Translations under genes and position numbers: made by a program
NCBI RefSeq assembly: GCF_010548305.1
Contig: NZ_JAAGLV010000006.1
Coordinates: 124,001-188,000, forward strand
DNA: 64,000 bases
Source: Streptomyces sp. SID13031
Lineage (GTDB): Bacteria > Actinomycetota > Actinomycetes > Propionibacteriales > Kribbellaceae
Reading direction: 5' to 3'
The notes under the pieces: model-generated
Database searches by the model: none
The model's input: the letters and a program-made list of their open reading frames with translations, nothing else
Told to the model about the DNA's origin: nothing
Shown: in pieces, positions 17,815 to 26,691 of the stretch
Layout: the number at the start of each line of letters is the position of its first letter
How positions within the stretch are numbered: the stretch's first letter is position 1

Positions 17815-17851
17815 GCTTCCGCTGAGTGGAAAGCCGCTCGATCCGAGCGGC
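17815..17851. promoter_or_regulatory. Operator-like repeats between pobA and its IclR regulator
   Basis: GCTTCC (17815-17820), 7 bases and GGAAAGC (17828-17834) carry the same CTTCCG-N5-TGGAA core as the pca locus repeat. Directly beside it lies a perfect 8-3-8 palindrome, GCCGCTCG-ATC-CGAGCGGC (17833-17851). The site is about 65 bp upstream of pobA and 80 bp upstream of the IclR gene. Confidence 0.5.
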
Positions 17852-17932
17852 CGTTCGAGTGGTGCTGTCCAGTTCGCCGACTGTCGGGCAGGATGGGCTC
17901 GTGATCGACCTGCCCGACGCAGCTGAGCACTG

Positions 17933-18715
17933 ATGGCTGGGAACACTCGCGACAGTGGCCAGTCCGTCACGGCCCGCGCGCTCGCGGTCCTCGGGGCGTT
18001 CGACGTCGAGCACCGGCAACTGACGCTGTCCGAAATCTCCCGCCGGACCGGGCTCCCGCTGGCGACGGCGCACCGCCTGATCCGGGAACTGGAGTCGTGG
18101 CGTGCACTCGACCGCGACGCGCACGGCAATTACCACATCGGACTACGCCTGTGGGAGATCGGCCTGCTCGCCCCACCGGCCGGCAGACTGCGCGAGATCG
18201 CCCTGCCCTTCATGCAGGATCTGTACGAGGTCACCCGGCAGAACATCCACCTGGCGATCCGCGACGGCTTCGACGCGGTCTATGTCGAGAAGCTCACCGG
18301 GCACCGCTCGGTCCCGATCATCTCCCGGACGGGCGGCCGGCTGCCGATGCACGCGACCGGGGTCGGCAAAGCGCTGCTGGCACATCAGAGCGACGAGTTC
18401 GTCCAGGCCTTCTGCGAGCGGCCGCTCGAGCGACCGACGCGCTACACCATCGTCGAGCGCGGTCGCCTGCTGCGCGAACTGGACCAGGTCCGCAAGCGCG
18501 GCTACGCCACCACCAGCGAGGAGATGACGCTCGGCGCCTTCTCCGTCGCGGTCCCCATCCTCGACGAGAGCGGCGCGGCCACCGCCGCACTCGGCATCGT
18601 CATCCACACCGTCCGGGCTGACGCCTCCAAGCTCGTACCTCCGCTGCGTACCGCCTGTGAAGGAATCGAACGCCGGCTGGCCGAAGGCGCCGACGATCCC
18701 GTCACAACGCGGTGA
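17933..18715 (+). CDS. IclR-family regulator, PobR-like (inferred)
   Basis: 260 residues. Winged helix LTLSEISRRTGLPLATAHRLIRELESWRAL, then the effector domain (LAIRDGFDAVYVEKLTGHRSVPIISRTGGRLPMHATGVGKALLAH). It is clearly a paralogue of the IclR protein encoded at 15058-15819. Being divergent from pobA, it is most likely its 4-hydroxybenzoate-responsive regulator, as with IclR-type PobR elsewhere. Its 3' end overlaps the convergent LysR gene by 14 bases. Confidence 0.88.
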   Translation: MAGNTRDSGQSVTARALAVLGAFDVEHRQLTLSEISRRTGLPLATAHRLIRELESWRALDRDAHGNYHIGLRLWEIGLLAPPAGRLREIALPFMQDLYEVTRQNIHLAIRDGFDAVYVEKLTGHRSVPIISRTGGRLPMHATGVGKALLAHQSDEFVQAFCERPLERPTRYTIVERGRLLRELDQVRKRGYATTSEEMTLGAFSVAVPILDESGAATAALGIVIHTVRADASKLVPPLRTACEGIERRLAEGADDPVTTR

Positions 18716-19610
18716 AGGTCCGCGCCGTGACCGTGTGGACCGCGGTGACGACGGCCTCGATCTCCGGGATCTCCTGTTCGCCGTCGCGGCAGACCAGCAC
18801 GCTGTAGCGTTTCGCGTCCACGCCGTCGAGGGTGATCCGCTTGATCGAGTTCTCCGGTGCGCCCGGCGTCAGGTCGGGAGCGATCGTCAGGCCCCAGCCG
18901 ACGCCGACCAGTCCCAGGGCGGTCGCGACATCGCCGACGGTGGCCGCTACCCGCGGGCGGTAGCCGGCGCCGAGGCACAACCCCAGCAGGACAGCGCTCA
19001 GGGGATGGTTCTGGTAGACGACCCAGGACTCGTCCCTCAGTTGCTCGATCCGGCAGCTCTCCAGGTCGGCCAGCTCGTGCCCGACCGGCGTACAGAGGCT
19101 CAACCTGTCGCAGCCGAGGATCCATTGCCGCAGACCTGCCTCGGGAAGCGGCGCGGTGGCGCCGAAGGTCGAGAGGATCACCACGTCGAGCCGGCCGCGC
19201 TTCACCTCGTCAGCGCCCTGCTGGTCCGAGATCGCCACCAACGAGACCTCCAGCCGCGGGTACCGCTGGCGGACCTTCGTCAGCGCCGTACTCATGATCG
19301 GCGGGCCCTCCCGGAACGGGACACCGATCTTCAGCCGGCCGGCCACTCCCTCCGACTGACGCAGGGCCGATTCCGCCGCCCGGAGTTCGACCAGGATCCG
19401 CTCGGTGTGCTCAAGCAGGCGGCGACCCAGCGGCGTCAGCGTGACGGTCTTACCGCCCCGGATCAGCAGCGAGACCCCGGCCGATCGCTCCAGCGCCGAC
19501 ATCTGCTGCGACACCGCCGAGCGGGTGTAACCGAGCTCGCGGGCGGCCCCGGCGATCGAGCCGTGCGCAGCCACGGCACGCAGTACCAGGAGTTTCGATG
19601 TATCCAGCAT
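18702..19610 (-). CDS. LysR-family regulator, divergent from the EAR operon
   Basis: 302 residues from an ATG with GAGGTGA upstream. N-terminal helix-turn-helix: LRAVAAHGSIAGAARELGYTRSAVSQQMSALE. The effector domain follows (LKIGVPFREGPPIMSTALTKVRQRYP...). It shares an 84-bp promoter region with the eight-gene operon starting at 19695. That region contains a large LysR-type inverted repeat, so the protein very likely regulates the operon. The inducer would be the operon's substrate or a pathway intermediate. Confidence 0.9.
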   Translation of the reverse strand: MLDTSKLLVLRAVAAHGSIAGAARELGYTRSAVSQQMSALERSAGVSLLIRGGKTVTLTPLGRRLLEHTERILVELRAAESALRQSEGVAGRLKIGVPFREGPPIMSTALTKVRQRYPRLEVSLVAISDQQGADEVKRGRLDVVILSTFGATAPLPEAGLRQWILGCDRLSLCTPVGHELADLESCRIEQLRDESWVVYQNHPLSAVLLGLCLGAGYRPRVAATVGDVATALGLVGVGWGLTIAPDLTPGAPENSIKRITLDGVDAKRYSVLVCRDGEQEIPEIEAVVTAVHTVTARTFTAL

Positions 19611-19621
19611 GCGTCACCTCT

Positions 19622-19650
19622 GTTAACGCTCCATGACCTCAAGCGTCAAC
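19622..19650. promoter_or_regulatory. LysR-type operator between the LysR gene and the EAR operon
   Basis: GTTAACGCT (19622-19630), 11 bases, and AGCGTCAAC (19642-19650) form a 9-11-9 inverted repeat with one mismatch. It contains the T-N11-A pattern of LysR recognition sites. It begins 12 bp upstream of the LysR start and ends 44 bp upstream of the first operon gene. Confidence 0.7.
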
Positions 19651-19694
19651 CTACGCCCCTTGCTGGGCGAGGGACAGGGCGAGTTCTCTTAGAC

Positions 19695-20789
19695 ATGGCC
19701 CCGAAACTGACCGAACTCCAGCGCATCCCGACCTCCGGCGCCCGCGCCGTCGAGGCCTTTGCGATCGATGGCCGGCAACTGCTCGCGATCCCCCAGCTGG
19801 CGCTCGACGTCCCTGGCACGCCGGCCGGGATGAACGCCGGTGACAGCGACACCGAGCTGCTCATCCTGCAACGGCAGCAGGGCGGCTACGTCCCCTTCGC
19901 CACCTTGCCCGCTCCCGGCGGAGAGGACGCGGAGTTCTTCACCATCGGCACCCGGTCGTTCCTCGCCGTGGCCTGTATCCGCACCGGCTCCGGCCCTTAC
20001 GAGTACGCCACCGAGTCATTCATCTACGAGTGGGACGGCGTCGGCTTCGAACTGTTCCAGTCGATCCCGACGTTCGCGGCCAAGCAGTGGAAGTACTGGT
20101 CGATCGGCGCCCGGCACTTCCTCGGTCTGGCGCAGGGAGTCGCGCTCCCCCAGTACGAGGGCCGCAACCGCGACTCGATCGTGTTCGAGTGGAACGGCGC
20201 GAAGTTCGTCGAGTTCCAGCAGACGCCGTCGCAATGGGCCTACAACTGGCACTCGTTCGAACTGGACGGCCAGTACTTCCTCGCCCACGCCGACCACGCG
20301 GGCGAGAGCATCCTGTACCGCTGGAACGGCTCGCAGTACGTGGCGCACCAATCCCTGCTCGAGAACTCCGGCCGGGCCTTCGCCCACTTCACCGCCGGTG
20401 CCACCTACCTCGTCGTCGCCGGTCTCAGCCATCCCCCGTCCGTACTGCGCTGGGACGGCGCGCAGTTCGTTGCCGTGGGCAACCTCGAAGGCCTCGGCGC
20501 GCGCGAGCTCCGGGTGGTCGAGAAGGACGGCCGGATCTACCTGATCCGGATCAACTTCATCCTCGGCACACCCGCCGAGCCGAGCCCGTCGCTGACCTCA
20601 CAGGTCTACGAGTGGCGCGACGGCAGCTTCGCCGTCGTGACGCAGTTCCCGACGTCGGGCGGCACCGACGCCGAGGTGATCGGCCTGGACGGCGGCATCG
20701 AGTTCGTCGTCTCCAACGCGCTGAGTGCCGAGGTTCGGTTCGCGACCGAGACCGTCGTCTATCTGCTGTCCGACTCGGAGGAGGACTGA
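19695..20789 (+). CDS. Seven-bladed EAR/EPTP-repeat beta-propeller protein
   Basis: 364 residues with no signal peptide, so probably cytoplasmic. I can divide almost the whole chain into seven repeats of about 45-55 residues of the EAR (epitempin) kind. Each has an aromatic/glutamine start (LTELQRIPTSGA, ELFQSIPTFAA, VEFQQTPSQWA), a middle FxIDGxxFLAxA strand (EFFTIGTRSFLAVA, HSFELDGQYFLAHA) and an outer YxWDGxxF strand (FIYEWDGVGF, ILYRWNGSQY, QVYEWRDGSF). EAR repeats are best known from eukaryotic LGI and TSPEAR proteins, where they form binding propellers; no catalytic residues are recognised. It is the first gene of the operon and sits 2 bp before the next gene. A ligand-binding or scaffolding role is inference. 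Confidence 0.8.
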   Translation: MAPKLTELQRIPTSGARAVEAFAIDGRQLLAIPQLALDVPGTPAGMNAGDSDTELLILQRQQGGYVPFATLPAPGGEDAEFFTIGTRSFLAVACIRTGSGPYEYATESFIYEWDGVGFELFQSIPTFAAKQWKYWSIGARHFLGLAQGVALPQYEGRNRDSIVFEWNGAKFVEFQQTPSQWAYNWHSFELDGQYFLAHADHAGESILYRWNGSQYVAHQSLLENSGRAFAHFTAGATYLVVAGLSHPPSVLRWDGAQFVAVGNLEGLGARELRVVEKDGRIYLIRINFILGTPAEPSPSLTSQVYEWRDGSFAVVTQFPTSGGTDAEVIGLDGGIEFVVSNALSAEVRFATETVVYLLSDSEED

Positions 20790-20791
20790 CC

Positions 20792-22021
20792 ATGGCTTTC
20801 GACATCTACGAGTCGCCGGCCTTCGCCAGGCTGTTCCGCGCCTACACCGGCGCCCCGCAGAGCGTCGGGATCCAGCTCACCCTGGCTGCCGAGCGGGCCC
20901 ATGCCGCGGCACCCCTGATCGTTGCCACCAGCAGCGACCTCGCGCTCTACCCCGGACACGGTGCACCACCGGCGGTCGAGGGCTTCCGGCTCTCGACGCG
21001 AGGTTTCAAGGAACTGACCGCCGTCTCTCACCTCGGCCCGGCCGTGGCGTCGCTGGCCAGGATCAAGGAACTCGATCCTGGCGGCCCGTGGCCGGCCGCC
21101 GGCGCAGAGTTGCTGGCGGCGACCCGGGAGACGCGCGAGGCCAACACCGCCGAGCTGTGGCGCGACCTGGTCCGGATCGACAGCTTCGCCGGCCGCGAAC
21201 CCGAGATCGCCGCGATGATCGACTACGCCTGCGTGGTCACCGAGCGGATCCTCGAGCGGTCGCTGCGGGACGAGTCGTACCTGACCGCCGAAGCCGTCCG
21301 CCGCGACTACCTCGACGGCCCGTCGGACGACCTGCCGGTGCCGCTCAACCGGATCATGGTCGCCACCTTCTACCTGTTCGGGATGGACCTCGGGCACCGG
21401 CTGATCAACTGGTTCGACGGTCTCGGCCTGCCGTGGGAGGAGACGATGGTGATCATCGCCGGCCGCCAGGGCCGCCCGACGGCCGGCGTGACCAGGGACA
21501 GCAACAGCGTCGCCGGGGTGATCAACGCGGCATCACGCGGCCGGTTGCCGGAGCGCAATCTGCTGATCGCCCCGCACGCACCGGTCTTCCCGATGTACGA
21601 CGGCACCAACCTCGACGCGGTCTCCGCGCAGGAACCGGCCTACCGCCGGCTGTGGTCCGGAGTCCGGGCGACCTGCGAACTGGGCGAGCAGATGTTCGCC
21701 GGCTACCCACGGTTCCAGCCGTCGCGATCGAGCCGGCGGACGGTCCGTCCCGGCACCGAGACGGTGAGCGAGATGCCGGCCATCAATGGTCCGGCCGACT
21801 GGTTCGCCCTCACCGCGCGGCTCCGGCTGGTCCTCGAGGACCCCCGCCAACTGCTCTCCGGCGCGGTGACCGACTTCGCCGCCCAGCAACTCGTTGACAA
21901 CGGCAACGATCCGGCCAGGATCTTCGTCCCGGGGCTGGACGGCGAACCGTATCCGGTCCGCGCCTCCTCGTCCGCTCACGACCGCATCCATTCACGGGGC
22001 TACCAAGGAGAGGCATCATGA
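20792..22021 (+). CDS. Unrecognised 409-residue protein in the EAR operon
   Basis: The ATG lies 2 bp after the EAR gene stop, and its own stop overlaps the next start (ATGA), so it belongs firmly to the operon. No signal peptide or membrane helix is visible. The N-terminus reads MAFDIYESPAFARLFRAYTG. A mostly helical first half contains VPLNRIMVATFYLFGMDLGHRL. A second half has a conserved-looking stretch (VIIAGRQGRPTAGVTRDSN, then NLLIAPHAPVFPMYDGTNLD). I do not recognise the family. Placement between a binding propeller and an importer suggests an enzyme or accessory factor for the imported compound, but this is inference only. Confidence 0.75.
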   Translation: MAFDIYESPAFARLFRAYTGAPQSVGIQLTLAAERAHAAAPLIVATSSDLALYPGHGAPPAVEGFRLSTRGFKELTAVSHLGPAVASLARIKELDPGGPWPAAGAELLAATRETREANTAELWRDLVRIDSFAGREPEIAAMIDYACVVTERILERSLRDESYLTAEAVRRDYLDGPSDDLPVPLNRIMVATFYLFGMDLGHRLINWFDGLGLPWEETMVIIAGRQGRPTAGVTRDSNSVAGVINAASRGRLPERNLLIAPHAPVFPMYDGTNLDAVSAQEPAYRRLWSGVRATCELGEQMFAGYPRFQPSRSSRRTVRPGTETVSEMPAINGPADWFALTARLRLVLEDPRQLLSGAVTDFAAQQLVDNGNDPARIFVPGLDGEPYPVRASSSAHDRIHSRGYQGEAS

Positions 22022-23262
22022 GACGTCCCAGAATCCGCCTGCACAGAGGCGGCACCGCCGGTACCGCGATCGTCGCGCTGCTGGCCCTGGTCTCCGCCTG
22101 CGGCCTGTCCGCCGAGAAGTCGGACGAGCAGGCGACCAGCACCGAGCCGATCGTCATCGGTATGTCCCTGCCGCTCAGCGGACCGGTCGCTGATCGCGCG
22201 AAGCCCGGGATGGAGGGATACCAGTACTGGGTGGACGAGCTGAACGCCCAGGGCGGCCTGCTCGGCCGCAAGGTCGAACTGAAGGTGCTGGACGACAGCT
22301 TCGACCAGCAGACCGCCATCTCCGACTACACCCGGCTGATCTCACAGGACAAGGTGGACCTGCTGCTGGGCACCTTCTCCTCCGACCTGAACGTCGCCGT
22401 GGCACCGGTCGCCGAGCGCTACAAGTACGCGTACGTGCAGCCGTCCGGCGGCGCCGACGAGATCTTCGCGCGCGACTTCAAGTACCTGTTCTTCGCCCAG
22501 CCGGCCACCACCCAGAAGCTGCCCGACCGGTTCGTCGACCTGATCGCCGCCCTGCCGGCCGACCAGCGCCCGAAGACGCTGGCGCTGGTCCAGCTGGACG
22601 ACCCGAATACCACCCAGGCGGCCAAGCTGTTCGGCGAGCGGCTCGGGAAGCTCGGAGTGAAGACCGTCTACGACAAGACCTACGCTCCGGACACCTCGAA
22701 CTTCGACACGATCGCGAACGCGATCAAGCAGGCCAAACCCGACCTGGTGATCAACGGCTCGATCGCCGGTGACGGCATCTCGCTGATCCGCTCGTTCCAG
22801 AAGGTCAACTTCTCGCCCAAGCAGTTCTACCAGCTCAACACTCCGACCGACCCCTCGTTCGCGAAGGCGATCGGGACGGCCAACACCGAGGGGATCTTCA
22901 CCTACCTGGCCTGGAGCCCGGAGGCGAAGTACCCGACGAACACCGGCTTCGTGGCCGGCTACACCAAGCAGTTCAAGGCGGCTCCGAGCGAGGACGCCGC
23001 CAACTCCTATACGGCCGGTCAGGTTCTGGCGGCCGCGGTCAAGGCGGTCGGCAAGCTGGACCAGACGGCGATCGCGGACTGGCTGCACCAGAACAGCGTC
23101 GACACGATCGTCGGCCCGCTGAACTGGGACGCGACCGGCCGGCCGCAGGGCGACATGCTGCTCGGCCAGTTCCAGGGCGGCCAGCTCAAGATCGTCCGCC
23201 CCGAGTCGGCCGCGACGTCGGCTGACATCCTGTTCGCCAAACCCGGCTGGAGTGGCTCGTGA
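22018..23262 (+). CDS. Branched-chain-type ABC transporter substrate-binding lipoprotein
   Basis: 414 residues. N-terminal lipoprotein signal (TAIVALLALVSACG) followed by the LivJ/LivK-type fold start (IVIGMSLPLSGPVADRAKPGMEGYQYWVDELNAQGGLLGRKVEL). It captures the substrate outside the membrane for the LivH/LivM-type permeases encoded directly downstream. This family also binds aromatic acids, amides, urea and sugar acids, so the ligand cannot be assigned. It overlaps the genes on both sides by 4 bases. Confidence 0.92.
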   Translation: MRRPRIRLHRGGTAGTAIVALLALVSACGLSAEKSDEQATSTEPIVIGMSLPLSGPVADRAKPGMEGYQYWVDELNAQGGLLGRKVELKVLDDSFDQQTAISDYTRLISQDKVDLLLGTFSSDLNVAVAPVAERYKYAYVQPSGGADEIFARDFKYLFFAQPATTQKLPDRFVDLIAALPADQRPKTLALVQLDDPNTTQAAKLFGERLGKLGVKTVYDKTYAPDTSNFDTIANAIKQAKPDLVINGSIAGDGISLIRSFQKVNFSPKQFYQLNTPTDPSFAKAIGTANTEGIFTYLAWSPEAKYPTNTGFVAGYTKQFKAAPSEDAANSYTAGQVLAAAVKAVGKLDQTAIADWLHQNSVDTIVGPLNWDATGRPQGDMLLGQFQGGQLKIVRPESAATSADILFAKPGWSGS

Positions 23263-24143
23263 CCCTGCTCGTGCAGACAGTCATCCTCGGCCTCCTGGTG
23301 GGCGGCGTGTACGCGTTGATGTCGTCGGGTTTCAGTCTGGTGTTCGGCGTGATGCGGATCATCAACCTGGCGCACGGAGCGATGATCGTGCTGGCGGCCT
23401 TTCTCACCTGGTGGGTGTGGGACCGTACCGGCATCGATCCGCTGCTCGTCGGCATCGTCATCACCCCGGTCATGTACGGCATCGGCTGGCTGCTGTACCG
23501 GACCGTGATCGCCCGGGTGCACCGGATCGATCACGAACTCGCGATGGTGGCCTCGTTCGGCGTCGCCATCGCCGCGGGTGGAGTGATGTCGCTGATCTGG
23601 GGAACCGAAGTTCGGTCCGCGACCCCTGGCTACTTCAACACGTCGTTCGAGCTCGGTTCCCTGGTGGTGCCGCGCGCCCAGCTGTACGCCTTCGTCGGCG
23701 CACTCGCCATCCTGGGCGCCCTGTACGCGATGCTGCGCGGTACGTTTCTCGGCCGCGCGATCCGGGCCTGCTCGACCAACCGCGACAGCGCCGCCCTGGT
23801 CGGGGTCGATGTGGAGCGGACGATGGCGCAGATGTTCGCCATCGGCGCGGCCACCACGGGTTTCGGTGGCGCCGCCCTCTCGGTGATCTACCAGTTCGTC
23901 CCGGACTCCCACTACGTCTGGATCGGGCGGATCCTCTGCGTGGTCATCCTGGGCGGTCTGGGCAGTCTGCTCGGCGCCGCGCTCGGGGCCGCGATCCTCG
24001 GCCTGGGTGAGGCACTGACCTCCTCGTACGTCGACACCCGCTGGGCGACGGCGGTCCCGTACGTGCTGATCATCGGGATCCTGCTGATCCGTCCGCAGGG
24101 CCTGCTCGGTGGCCGGATCCGGACCGACGGAGTGCAGCCATGA
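23259..24143 (+). CDS. ABC transporter permease, LivH type
   Basis: 294 residues, a hydrophobic protein with the LivH signature start (LVQTVILGLLVGGVYALMSSGFSLVFGVMRIINLAHGAMIVLAAF) and the coupling-loop region (RAIRACSTNRDSAALVGVDVERTMAQMFAIGAA). It forms one half of the membrane channel of the importer. The GTG start overlaps the binding-protein stop, and its stop overlaps the next gene (ATGA). Confidence 0.93.
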   Translation: MTLLVQTVILGLLVGGVYALMSSGFSLVFGVMRIINLAHGAMIVLAAFLTWWVWDRTGIDPLLVGIVITPVMYGIGWLLYRTVIARVHRIDHELAMVASFGVAIAAGGVMSLIWGTEVRSATPGYFNTSFELGSLVVPRAQLYAFVGALAILGALYAMLRGTFLGRAIRACSTNRDSAALVGVDVERTMAQMFAIGAATTGFGGAALSVIYQFVPDSHYVWIGRILCVVILGGLGSLLGAALGAAILGLGEALTSSYVDTRWATAVPYVLIIGILLIRPQGLLGGRIRTDGVQP

Positions 24144-25969
24144 CCGCCGGGACGCGGGTCCCCCGCCGGCTGCCGAAGCGGTCACTCGTTGCGCTGGGCA
24201 TCTTGGTCGCCGTCGCGATCCCGTTCCTCACGCCGAGCTCCTACATCCACAACGTGCTCATCCTGACCTTCCTGCTCGGCATCCTCGGCTCCGGCTGGAA
24301 CGTGATGTCCGGGTTCACCGGCTATGTGAGTCTCGGGCACAGCGTGTTCATCGGTATCGGCGCCTACACCGCCGGCATCCTGGCCGGCCAGTGGGGCGTC
24401 TCCCCCTTCGTCGTCGCGCCCCTCGGCGGAGTCGCGGCCGCGCTCCTCGCGTTGCTGCTCGGCTGGGCGACCCGGCGTACCAGAGGGGTCGCGTTCGTCA
24501 TCGTCTCGTACGCGATGCTCGAACTGCTCGGGCTGATCGTCCGCAACTGGTCCTCGCTGACCGGCGGGAGCCAGGGCCTGCTGATGCCGTTGCCCGACTG
24601 GGACGTCCGGTTCCACAACTGGCCGTTCTACTACGCCCTCCTCGCGCTGTTGCTGCTCAGCGTGGCGATGACGGCCGCGATCCGGCGCTCCAAGCTCGGG
24701 CTCGGCCTGGTCGCGATCCGCGACGACGAGGACAAGGCCGCCGGTATCGGCGTCGTCACGCCCGTCTACAAGAGCCTGGCCTTCATGGCCAGCGCCGTCC
24801 TGGTCGGCGTCGCCGGCGCCGTCTACGGGTACTACGTCAGCTTCCTGACCGTCAGCACGATGTTCGACATCGTGCTGAGCATGCAGGTCGTGCTGGCCGT
24901 CCTGCTCGGTGGCCGGGCGACCGTTTGGGGTCCCGTGCTGGGCGCGTTCATCGTCGTGCCGCTCGCCGAGGTCACCAACACCTCGATCGGTGGCGTCGAC
25001 GCCGGAGCGTTCCGCCTGATCATGTTCGGTGGGCTCCTGCTGCTCGTCACGCTGGCGCTTCCGAGAGGCATCATCCCGTCGGTCAGCCGGCTCCTCGAGC
25101 AACGGCGGCGCGGGGAGACGAGCAGCCTCACCGGCGCCCGGCTGGTCGAGACGACCTTGCCCGTCGCGCCCGTCAGCGAGCGGGTGGCAGTGGGTAGTAC
25201 GGAGATGTTAAGAGTCGAGGACGTCGCGGTTCAGTTCGGCGGGGTCAAGGCTCTCGACGGCGCGTCGCTGGTGGTTCCCGCGGGGTCGATCACGGCCTTG
25301 ATCGGGCCCAACGGGTCGGGAAAGACCACCTTGTTCAACGTCATCGACGGGACCTATTCACCCGTTCGCGGCGATGTCGTCCTGGCCGGCAAGTCGCTGG
25401 CGAAGCTGGACCGGACCGGTCGCGCCTTCGCGGGGATCGGCCGGACGTACCAGTTGCCACGGCTCTTCGACAGCCTCACCGTGCTGGAGAACGTTGCCGC
25501 GGTCAACTCCAGCTTCAAGCTCCGCAGACTGGTGCACTCGGCGGTCTCGGGTGCCGAGGCGGCCCGCGCCACCGAGTTGCTCGAGTTCGTCGGGCTGGGC
25601 GAGTACGTGCAGGCGCACGCGACGGACCTCTCCTACGGTCAGCGCAAGCTGGTCGAGCTGGCACAGATGCTGATGCTCGACCCAGCCGTCATCCTGCTCG
25701 ACGAACCCGCGGCTGGGATCAACCCGACCTTGCTGCGGCGGTTGGCGGCGCTCATCGAATCGCTGAACGCGACCGGGCGGACCTTCGTCATCGTCGAGCA
25801 CGACATGCACTTCGTTCTCTCCCTGGCCGACCAGGCGACGGTACTTGCCCACGGCAAGGTAATCGCGTCCGGCGAACCGGCCGCGGTGAGCACCGATCCG
25901 GCAGTACTGGAGGCCTATCTCGGCGACGACTTCGTCCTCGAGCCGACGACGATCGGTACGGGATCATGA
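24140..25969 (+). CDS. Fused ABC permease (LivM) and ATPase (LivG)
   Basis: 609 residues. Residues 1 to about 325 are a LivM-type permease with several helices (SGWNVMSGFTGYVSLGHSVFIGIGAYTAG; coupling loop AIRDDEDKAAGIGVVTPVYKSLAF). After a 30-residue polar linker, residues 356-609 form a LivG-type ATPase with Walker A GPNGSGKTT, signature LSYGQRK, Walker B VILLDEP and H-loop IVEHDMH. The junction is in frame with no stop, so this is a true fusion. LivM-LivG fusions are known in some actinobacterial and proteobacterial importers. A possible internal ATG lies at the ATPase start (25205). Confidence 0.92.
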   Translation: MTAGTRVPRRLPKRSLVALGILVAVAIPFLTPSSYIHNVLILTFLLGILGSGWNVMSGFTGYVSLGHSVFIGIGAYTAGILAGQWGVSPFVVAPLGGVAAALLALLLGWATRRTRGVAFVIVSYAMLELLGLIVRNWSSLTGGSQGLLMPLPDWDVRFHNWPFYYALLALLLLSVAMTAAIRRSKLGLGLVAIRDDEDKAAGIGVVTPVYKSLAFMASAVLVGVAGAVYGYYVSFLTVSTMFDIVLSMQVVLAVLLGGRATVWGPVLGAFIVVPLAEVTNTSIGGVDAGAFRLIMFGGLLLLVTLALPRGIIPSVSRLLEQRRRGETSSLTGARLVETTLPVAPVSERVAVGSTEMLRVEDVAVQFGGVKALDGASLVVPAGSITALIGPNGSGKTTLFNVIDGTYSPVRGDVVLAGKSLAKLDRTGRAFAGIGRTYQLPRLFDSLTVLENVAAVNSSFKLRRLVHSAVSGAEAARATELLEFVGLGEYVQAHATDLSYGQRKLVELAQMLMLDPAVILLDEPAAGINPTLLRRLAALIESLNATGRTFVIVEHDMHFVLSLADQATVLAHGKVIASGEPAAVSTDPAVLEAYLGDDFVLEPTTIGTGS

Positions 25970-26691
25970 TCGAGTTCGAGAACGTCCGGGCCGGGTACGG
26001 CGGTGGAGACGTCCTGCAAGGCGTGACCCTGACCGTCGAGCGTGCCGCCATCACCTGTGTGGTCGGGCCGAACGGCGCCGGCAAGTCGACCCTGCTGCGG
26101 GCACTCAGCGGGCTGCTGAAACCTCGCGAGGGAACGATCCTGGTGGATGGCAGACCCGTCCACGACCTCTCCCCCGCCGAGGTGCTCGCCACCGGAGTCG
26201 CCCAGGTGCCGCAGCAGGGCGGTCTGTTCGGCAACCTCACGGTTCGCGACAACATGTTGCTCGGCGGCTACCTGATCCGCCGCGACCGGCGCCGGCTGAG
26301 GAAGCGGCTCGGCGAACTGGCCGAGGCGTTCCCCGTGATCGCCGCCCGAGCCGGGGACAAGGCAGCCGACCTCTCGGGTGGGCAGCGCCGGATCGTCGAG
26401 TTCGCCCGGGCCCTGGTCACGACACCGTCGGTGGTACTGCTGGACGAGCCGACTTTGGGGCTTGATCCGAAGACCTGCGAGGTGGTGTTCGAGAGCACCA
26501 GGACGATGAACGACCTCGGGGTGACCGTCCTGATGGTCGAGCAGAACGTCCGGTTCGGCCTCCAGCTCGCGAGCCACGGCGTGGTGATGGAACGCGGCCG
26601 CGTGCTGCTGTCCGAACCGGCAGACGAACTCCTCGCCCGCCCCGACATGGCCGCGCTGTTCTTCGGCGCATCGCAACCAGGAGTCTCATGA
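25966..26691 (+). CDS. ABC transporter ATP-binding protein, LivF type
   Basis: 241 residues, the second ATPase of the importer. Walker A GPNGAGKST, Q-loop AQVPQQGGLFGNLTVRDN, signature LSGGQRR, Walker B VVLLDEPTLGLDP and H-region MVEQNV are all intact. LivF ATPases pair with LivG in heterodimers that drive import. It overlaps the fused gene and the aldolase gene by 4 bases each. Confidence 0.93.
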   Translation: MIEFENVRAGYGGGDVLQGVTLTVERAAITCVVGPNGAGKSTLLRALSGLLKPREGTILVDGRPVHDLSPAEVLATGVAQVPQQGGLFGNLTVRDNMLLGGYLIRRDRRRLRKRLGELAEAFPVIAARAGDKAADLSGGQRRIVEFARALVTTPSVVLLDEPTLGLDPKTCEVVFESTRTMNDLGVTVLMVEQNVRFGLQLASHGVVMERGRVLLSEPADELLARPDMAALFFGASQPGVS

